From the NCBI GenBank assembly GCA_005881235.1, contig VBEQ01000001.1, positions 1 to 10,056 of the forward strand: DNA of 10,056 nucleotides. The letters run 5' to 3'. Made by a program: the position numbers and the translations under genes. The DNA comes from Chloroflexota bacterium. GTDB taxonomy: Bacteria; Chloroflexota; Dormibacteria; CF-121. Under the pieces are notes generated by a model, which was not told the DNA's origin, made no database searches, and saw only the letters and a list, made by a program, of their open reading frames with translations. This document shows positions 6,359-10,056 of the stretch, in pieces; the first letter of the stretch is position 1; the number at the start of each line of letters is the position of its first letter.

Positions 6359-7018
6359 CTACGTCGCACTCCGCGACGCAGGCTGAACGAAGTCGATCCT
6401 GAAAAGTCGGGTCCAGCCCAGGTAGATCACGGCTGCGTCGATCGCCAGAAAGAAAAGGGCATCAAACCACGCGGGGGAAGTCAGAAAGTTGACCGGCGCA
6501 AACTGTGGTGTGTAGGCGGGCGCCTCGATGATCGCATAGGTGATCCCGAGGAGCCCAAAAGCAGACACCGTATAGACAATGGCCGCAGGGAATCGTCGCC
6601 TCGCAAGCAAGGCCATGGTTCCGAGTACCCAGACCGCGAAAACGGTGGGCGGCCAAAACTTAAGCAAGCTGATTGCCCGAGCAAATGGATACGAGCCTGT
6701 GAATGCACCCAGTCCGGATGGCCGGCCAGTGTGTCCCGTTCCGATGACCAGCCAGTCAACCGCCAGGAACCCTGTGCCGGCGACGAGGGCCAACAGTGCC
6801 AGAACCACGAGGCCTCGTCGCACCAGCCGCACCGGCGTCCCGTCGGCCCATAGTCCTCCGACAATGACCGCGGGCACCAACAGTCCGAAGGCTACGACGG
6901 CGGCCTCCGGGCCTTGCGGCGTTCTCCACCAAAGGCGCACCGGGTCGTACGGCAGCTCGGCAGCCACCAGGCCAGCTGCGAGTGCGAGCCCGCTTTCGAC
7001 GAGAATCTTTGGCCTCAC
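6359..7018 (-). CDS. Polytopic membrane protein of unknown function
   Basis: The 219-aa product begins at GTG 7018. Hydrophobic segments at about residues 8-21, 40-57, 69-92, 121-139, 144-164 and 183-202 predict five or six membrane helices joined by short loops. The loop before the fourth helix contains GTGHTGRPSGLGAFTGSYPFARA and the C-terminus is short and polar. No conserved catalytic or transport motif is recognised. It lies on the same strand as the tRNA-Gln gene, about 72 bp beyond it, and may be read as a separate unit. The hydrophobic periodicity makes it very likely a real gene; its role is unknown. Confidence 0.72.
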   Translation of the reverse strand: MRPKILVESGLALAAGLVAAELPYDPVRLWWRTPQGPEAAVVAFGLLVPAVIVGGLWADGTPVRLVRRGLVVLALLALVAGTGFLAVDWLVIGTGHTGRPSGLGAFTGSYPFARAISLLKFWPPTVFAVWVLGTMALLARRRFPAAIVYTVSAFGLLGITYAIIEAPAYTPQFAPVNFLTSPAWFDALFFLAIDAAVIYLGWTRLFRIDFVQPASRSAT

Positions 7019-7063
7019 ACTGTGCGACTCTATCGCGGAATCCTTGCCAACTCATTAGGATTT

Positions 7064-7085
7064 CCACGCGACTCTAGAGCGGTGG
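7064..7085 (-). terminator. Imperfect hairpin just downstream of tRNA-Gln, possible terminator
   Basis: CCACGC (7064-7069) pairs with GCGGTGG (7079-7085) with one bulged base, around a loop containing the palindrome CTCTAGAG. On the - strand it follows the tRNA 3' end by a few bases. No T-run follows, so the assignment is tentative. Confidence 0.25.
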
Positions 7086-7089
7086 ACGA

Positions 7090-7164
7090 TGGCTGGGGCG
7101 CTAGGATTCGAACCTAGGTTTACCTGATCCAGAGTCAGGCGCCTTACCACTTGGCCACGCCCCA
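7090..7164 (-). tRNA. tRNA-Gln (anticodon CUG), CCA end encoded
   Basis: On the - strand the acceptor stem TGGGGCG (5' end at 7164) pairs perfectly with CGCCCCA (7094-7100), followed by discriminator G (7093) and a genomically encoded CCA (7090-7092). The anticodon arm reads CCTGA-CTCTGGA-TCAGG, giving anticodon CUG for codon CAG. The T arm CCTAGGTTCGAATCCTAG has the canonical TTCGAAT loop, and the D arm has GCCAAGTGGTAAGGC. The U1-G73 ends fit glutamine tRNAs. It reads CAG codons in translation. All stems are intact, so it should be functional. Confidence 0.97.
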
Positions 7165-7186
7165 GCGGTACGGCTTAGGCTGGGAC

Positions 7187-7192
7187 AGTCTA
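7187..7192 (-). promoter_or_regulatory. Possible -10 box of tRNA-Gln
   Basis: TAGACT on the - strand lies 22 bases before the tRNA 5' end, a normal distance for a stable-RNA promoter. A good -35 hexamer at the right spacing is not seen (TTGTGA is only 12 bp upstream), so this is weak. Confidence 0.28.
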
Positions 7193-7211
7193 GCAGAGGG
7201 TCGATCACAAT

Positions 7212-7364
7212 TCAGCTATGCCGCGGCATCGACGTCGTGATGTTGTGCCACAGGTCGTGGACCGATTGCCCCATTAACGTCAGGGCACCGATCACCACGA
7301 GCCCGATCAGCATGAGGATCAAGCCATATTCGGTATAGCCTTGCCCACGCTGAACCTTCTTCAC
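7212..7364 (-). CDS. Flp/Fap-type class IVb prepilin
   Basis: With GTG 7364 as start the product is 50 aa, a normal Flp length; the frame continues upstream to a GTG at 7430 (72 aa), which would add a basic segment atypical of Flp. The leader MKKVQRG is followed by QGYTEY and then a long hydrophobic helix (GLILMLIGLVVIGALTLMG). In Flp pilins the prepilin peptidase cuts after Gly, leaving Glu at +5 and Tyr at +6; cutting after G7 gives exactly that. The mature protein would polymerise into thin adhesive tad pili. The gene lies 69 bp behind the response regulator stop and ends shortly before tRNA-Gln. No tad assembly genes are in the window. Confidence 0.85.
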   Translation of the reverse strand: MKKVQRGQGYTEYGLILMLIGLVVIGALTLMGQSVHDLWHNITTSMPRHS

Positions 7365-7433
7365 CCCGGCTCTATCGTAATGGCGCCTCGACACGGGTCG
7401 ATGCCCCGAATGACCCGGATCGCTACGCACGGC

Positions 7434-8093
7434 TCAGGCCGCCGGCTCCTGCGGAATCCGTATCCAGCCTTCGCGAATTCCGCGCGAAACTGCCTCAAGC
7501 TTGGAATGCACGTTGAGCTTGGACAGGATGTTCTGCACGTGGGTCCGCACGGTATTGGGCGACATCTTCAGCGTCTTCGCGACCGACTCGTTGTCGTGAC
7601 CCAGGGAGAGCTCGCGCAGCACCTCCAGCTCGCGCGGCGTGAGCGGCGTGGCCGGCCCGCGCTCATCCTTCTTCTGTAAGCCGCGCAGCAGCCGGGCCAG
7701 CATGTAGGGGGCGATCAGCGCCTCCCCCCTCGCGGCGCTGCGCACCGCCTGCACCACCTGGGCCGCGGTCTCGTGCTTGCTGAGATAGCCGGTGACGCCG
7801 ACCTGAATCGCCGACTGCAACACGGACTCCTCTTCGTCGCTCGTCAGGATCACGACCTGGGTCTGAGGCCGCCCCTTCTTGATGGCGGCCGCCGCCTCGA
7901 TACCCGAGCCGTCCGGCATGTGGACGTCGAGCAGTACCACGTCGGGGCTGAGCGCCCGGGCGGCGTAGATCGCTTCCTGGACCGTCCCACCCTTGCCGAC
8001 CACCTCAATGTCGGCCTCGGTTCTAAGGATTGTGGCTAGGGCGTCGCAGAAGACGGCGTGGTCGTCGACGACGAGGACTCGGATGGCTGCCAC
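7434..8093 (-). CDS. NarL/FixJ-family response regulator (receiver plus LuxR-type HTH)
   Basis: GTG 8093 is chosen because the product then begins MAAIRVLVVDDH, the first strand of a receiver domain (219 aa); the frame extends 13 codons further without family similarity. Receiver residues are complete: D10/D11 for Mg, D56 in VVLLDVHMPDGSG as phosphoacceptor, T84 and K106 as switch residues. A LuxR-type DNA-binding domain covers about 151-207 (LTPRELEVL, then NESVAKTLKMSPNTVRTHVQNILSKL). Its start lies 58 nt inside the 3' end of the kinase frame, so the two are translationally coupled. It should bind DNA as a dimer when phosphorylated; the neighbouring pilin gene is an obvious candidate target, by position only. 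It is complete although its kinase is broken. Confidence 0.95.
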   Translation of the reverse strand: MAAIRVLVVDDHAVFCDALATILRTEADIEVVGKGGTVQEAIYAARALSPDVVLLDVHMPDGSGIEAAAAIKKGRPQTQVVILTSDEEESVLQSAIQVGVTGYLSKHETAAQVVQAVRSAARGEALIAPYMLARLLRGLQKKDERGPATPLTPRELEVLRELSLGHDNESVAKTLKMSPNTVRTHVQNILSKLNVHSKLEAVSRGIREGWIRIPQEPAA

Positions 8094-8635
8094 ACGGGTA
8101 GAACGAAGCTGAAGGCCGAGCCCTTGCCCCACTCGCTCTCCACCGCCATGTGGCCGCCGTGGGCCTCGACGATCGAGCGGGTGATAAAGAGGCCCAATCC
8201 GGACCCCCCGATGTTCATCGCCCGCTTGTCGAACAGCCGGGTGAACTTGTTGAAGAGCTTGGGAATGTCCTCATCGCGGATGCCGATCCCTTCATCATGG
8301 ACGGAGACCTTCGCCTCGCTATCTTTGGTGGGCGCGGCGATGACGGCGATATTGCCGCCCCGGGGGGAGTACTTGACGGCGTTGTTCAGCAGGTTCAACA
8401 GCGCCTGCTGAAGCCGGCGGCGGTCACCGCGTACTAGCAGGCCCGGCTCGACGCGGACCCGCATTGGATAACGGCGCGGGTCAACGGGAAAGAGATCAAC
8501 CACTTCCTTGACGAACTCGGCCAGATCGATCTTCTCGAAGTGGTAACTGAACTGGTTGTTCTCGATGCGGTTGACGGCGGCGAAATCCTGCACCAGGTCG
8601 GTCAGGCTGGCGGCGCTGCGATGAATCCCGTCCAC
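8036..8635 (-). CDS. Broken sensor histidine kinase, 3' fragment (end of HisKA plus HATPase_c)
   Basis: The 199-aa frame from GTG 8635 carries the end of a dimerisation helix (GIHRSAASLTDLVQDFAAVNRIEN, about residues 3-26) and a complete ATP-binding domain: N box QQALLNLLNNAVKYSP (76-91), G1 box VHDEGIGI (112-119), F box LFNKFTRLF (127-135) and G2 box GGSGLGLF (143-150). The phosphoacceptor helix that should come first is absent, because an 86-bp copy of this gene's own N-box DNA sits in its place upstream, in another frame. The tail after LPVWQPSE is a Ser/Thr-rich stretch that is simply the overlap with the response regulator start. The GTG is probably not a natural start; intact relatives would be one protein with the upstream fragment. 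Confidence 0.85.
   Translation of the reverse strand: MDGIHRSAASLTDLVQDFAAVNRIENNQFSYHFEKIDLAEFVKEVVDLFPVDPRRYPMRVRVEPGLLVRGDRRRLQQALLNLLNNAVKYSPRGGNIAVIAAPTKDSEAKVSVHDEGIGIRDEDIPKLFNKFTRLFDKRAMNIGGSGLGLFITRSIVEAHGGHMAVESEWGKGSAFSFVLPVWQPSESSSSTTTPSSATP
8370..8455. repeat. 86-bp direct repeat, original copy inside the HATPase domain
   Basis: This segment is identical base for base to 8651-8736. Here it encodes kinase residues 61-88 plus two bases of the next codon (from RVEPGLLVRGD to LLNNAVK), an integral part of the ATPase N box, so this is the original copy. Identity stops abruptly at both ends. Confidence 0.97.
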
Positions 8636-8649
8636 CAGCGCGCTGCGGG

Positions 8650-9474
8650 TTACTTGACGGCGTTGTTCAGCAGGTTCAACAGCGCCTGCTGAAGCCGGCG
8701 GCGGTCACCGCGTACTAGCAGGCCCGGCTCGACGCGTTCTTTTTCCAGCGCTTCACGACGGCGGGTCTCATCGAGTTGGGTGGCACGCTCGATCGCCGTG
8801 CGCAGGGCGCGGTCCAGCCGGGTGCGCACATCGCCGACCAGCAGCCCGGCGACCAGGGCGACGAAGAGGAAGAGGAAGACGCGGCCGATGACGAAGCCGG
8901 GCGGTGGCGACACCGAGGCGAAGCCGGTGAGCCCTCCGATCACGACGTAGAGCAACGAGACGACGATGGCCGTGGCGAGCGCTCCCGGCAACCCGAGCCG
9001 GACCGCCGAGGCGATGATCAGCAGGTAGAACAGCAGTGAAAAGTCCGTTGGCGCGCCGTACCCTCCGGAGAAATAGAGGATGCTGGTGGCCACCAGGAGA
9101 TCGATGCCGGTGGTGAGAAAGCCAAACCAGCGTCCGGGTTTGTAGCCCCTCACCAGCACAACCGACACCACCAGGTTGACCAGGCCCCAGCCAAAGAGGA
9201 TGGTATCGACGACGAGGACGGACGCCTGCGAGTTCCGGTTGCCGAAGTGATTGAGGATGACGGCCGCCGCCAGCACCACCCAGCGGCCGACCACCGTGAT
9301 CCGTTCGGCGCTGGCCAGGACGGCGGCCTGGCTGTCCCGGATCACGTCGGCGTACGCGCGTTGGGGGTCGTCCGGGCCGCTGCGCTGGGTGGGGCGCACG
9401 TTCCTGTAACGTCGTCCGCGGCTCTGAGCTTGTTCGTTGGTCGGTGCCGCCCGCGAGCTAGGGGCTGGTTCCAC
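8650..9474 (-). CDS. Broken sensor histidine kinase, 5' fragment (membrane sensor domain)
   Basis: GTG 9474 is the first start that nearly clears the upstream gene (17-nt overlap) and gives 274 aa; GTG 9399 (249 aa) is an alternative. The frame is open to 9639 but that part runs through the DUF2304 gene. About 60 polar residues are followed by six predicted membrane helices (roughly 60-75, 88-109, 117-135, 146-160, 162-182, 195-214), then a charged coiled-coil linker (RTRLDRALRTAIERATQLDETRRREALEKE) that normally leads into the HisKA H box. Instead the frame enters the 86-bp repeat, reads 28 residues of misplaced N-box sequence and ends at a TAA made at the repeat junction. No H box is present. 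As it stands it cannot be a kinase. Confidence 0.8.
   Translation of the reverse strand: MEPAPSSRAAPTNEQAQSRGRRYRNVRPTQRSGPDDPQRAYADVIRDSQAAVLASAERITVVGRWVVLAAAVILNHFGNRNSQASVLVVDTILFGWGLVNLVVSVVLVRGYKPGRWFGFLTTGIDLLVATSILYFSGGYGAPTDFSLLFYLLIIASAVRLGLPGALATAIVVSLLYVVIGGLTGFASVSPPPGFVIGRVFLFLFVALVAGLLVGDVRTRLDRALRTAIERATQLDETRRREALEKERVEPGLLVRGDRRRLQQALLNLLNNAVK
8651..8736. repeat. 86-bp direct repeat, displaced copy in the kinase linker
   Basis: An exact copy of 8370-8455, same orientation, 281 bp away (start to start). It joins the linker in the same reading frame as the original but occupies the place where a HisKA phosphoacceptor helix should be; 15 bp after it (8636-8650) normal kinase sequence resumes in another frame. 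The spacing is not a multiple of three. Confidence 0.97.
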
Positions 9475-9850
9475 CGCCGGGGCGATCCTCTCTGTCAGCT
9501 GGCCGGGGTTCCACCGGCTCTCCAGGGACGCGGCTGTCCAGGGCGAGCCGCCGGACAATCGTCGCGACCCGGTCCTCCAGCCGGCGCAACACCCGGTTGA
9601 GGGAAAAGACCAGGATGCCGATGACCAGGAGCCCCACAATGGTCACGAGGTCGAGCAGGCGGATGACGTGAAGCGGCCCGATGATGCCCCGCAGGAGATC
9701 CGGAAAGACGCTGACGAATAGGAGGCCCAGCCAGATCAATGTCCAGATCGCGTATTCGTAGGTTCGGAGCTCGTGGCGGCGCAACGCCGTGTAGGTGATG
9801 AAGAGCATGAGGAGCGCAACGGCGATGGTGACCAGCTGGATGCCGGTCAT
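9458..9850 (-). CDS. DUF2304 small membrane protein
   Basis: The 130-aa product starts at ATG 9850, overlapping the glycosyltransferase stop as ATGA. It shows the DUF2304 pattern: an N-terminal helix right at the start (MTGIQLVTIAVALLMLFITY), a second around 33-49 followed by FPDLLRGI, a third at about 65-85 (LLDLVTIVGLLVIGILVFSL) and a short amphipathic stretch (NRVLRRLEDRVATIVRRLAL). The C-terminal 25 residues are Pro/Glu/Arg-rich and disordered. DUF2304 proteins are typically next to polyprenyl-phosphate glycosyltransferases, as here, and probably anchor or assist them in the membrane; the exact role is not established. Confidence 0.88.
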   Translation of the reverse strand: MTGIQLVTIAVALLMLFITYTALRRHELRTYEYAIWTLIWLGLLFVSVFPDLLRGIIGPLHVIRLLDLVTIVGLLVIGILVFSLNRVLRRLEDRVATIVRRLALDSRVPGEPVEPRPADREDRPGGGTSP

Positions 9851-10056
9851 CGGCTCACGGCGAGGCGCAGCATGTCGCCAAAGATCTTGACACCGTCGCC
9901 GATCGTGGTCCCTTTGTACCGGTCGTGGTAGACGACATCAATCTCGACCTGGGCGATACGAAGGTGCCCGCGCGCAGCGCGAATGAGCATTTCGGTTTCG
10001 ACCGAGTAGTCCGCGGCCTGCCAGCGAATGATTGGGTAGGCCGCCGCGCTGAACGC
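9847..10056 (-). CDS. Glycosyltransferase family 2, dolichol/polyprenyl-phosphate mannosyltransferase-like (3' end only)
   Basis: Only the last 69 residues and the stop are in the window; the start lies to the right. Seen: YSVETEMLIRAARG, then LRIAQVEIDVVYHDRYKGTTIGDGVKIFGDMLRLAVSR. The VETEML segment and the YHDRYKGTT..DG..I end are characteristic of bacterial GT2 enzymes of the dolichyl-phosphate-mannose synthase type, which move a sugar from a nucleotide donor to a lipid carrier at the inner membrane face. The stop TGA overlaps the DUF2304 ATG by sharing ATGA, so the two are translated together. Which sugar is used cannot be told from this end. Confidence 0.85.
   Translation of the reverse strand, partial: AFSAAAYPIIRWQAADYSVETEMLIRAARGHLRIAQVEIDVVYHDRYKGTTIGDGVKIFGDMLRLAVSR

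Noticed and set aside
7021..7100. Phage or island attachment site at the tRNA-Gln 3' end
   Set aside because: No second copy of the tRNA 3' end and no integrase gene occur in the window.
6914..7117. Short + strand frame running into the tRNA (ending GWGARIRT)
   Set aside because: Its end is the antisense of tRNA-Gln; this is a common spurious translation next to tRNA genes.
8370..8736. Reading the two 86-bp copies as a mobile element or CRISPR-like repeat
   Set aside because: There are only two copies, one is native coding sequence of the kinase, and there are no terminal inverted repeats, target duplications or spacers of regular size.
9475..9639. N-terminal extension of the kinase sensor fragment
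   Set aside because: It overlaps the DUF2304 coding region in another frame and is Ser/Trp/Gly-rich without similarity to sensor domains.
8776..9721. Long + strand frames opposite the kinase and DUF2304 genes
   Set aside because: Asp/Glu/Arg/Gly-rich translations typical of the reverse of high-GC membrane protein genes; no domains.

Overview
The window reads as a piece of a high-GC, free-living bacterial chromosome. The following traits point to a Terrabacteria-type lineage (Actinomycetota, or Chloroflexota/Dormibacterota-like): GTG starts are frequent, at least one operon looks leaderless, the ECF sigma factor's partner has a Pro/Ser/Thr-rich extracytoplasmic linker, and there is a lone Flp-type pilin and a GT2-DUF2304 pair. 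This placement is inference from gene style; there is no 16S rRNA or other phylogenetic marker in the window.

Left part, + strand (1-2577): the 3' portion of a glycoside hydrolase family 3 beta-N-acetylhexosaminidase-like gene is followed by a secreted beta-propeller protein with five Asp-box (BNR) repeats, sialidase-like in fold. The second gene has its own plausible promoter, a strong Shine-Dalgarno sequence and a perfect 11-bp hairpin behind it. Both fit extracellular or cell-wall glycan processing.

Middle (2578-6050): on the - strand lie a weakly supported two-helix membrane protein and an unrecognised protein with an HEELH zinc-peptidase-like motif. Divergent from the latter is a mazEF-type toxin-antitoxin pair (ribbon-helix-helix antitoxin, MazF/PemK toxin, 4-nt overlap). 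Its promoter lies so close to the ATG that the transcript should be leaderless, and a 7-bp direct repeat there is a likely operator. Next comes an ECF sigma factor overlapping a single-pass membrane protein that is its probable anti-sigma or sensor partner.

Right part, - strand (6359-10056): a polytopic membrane protein of unknown function, then tRNA-Gln(CUG) with an encoded CCA. Beyond the tRNA is a co-directional cluster, in transcription order: a family 2 glycosyltransferase (3' end only), a DUF2304 membrane protein, a membrane sensor histidine kinase, a NarL/FixJ response regulator and an Flp/class IVb prepilin.

The most striking observation is in the sensor kinase. An exact 86-bp copy of the N-box coding segment of its ATPase domain (8370-8455) sits again at 8651-8736, exactly where the dimerisation/phosphoacceptor (H-box) segment should be. 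It splits the gene into two frames and leaves no phosphoacceptor histidine, while the response regulator downstream is intact. This is either a real inactivating rearrangement or an assembly error. No CRISPR array, insertion sequence or phage gene was seen.
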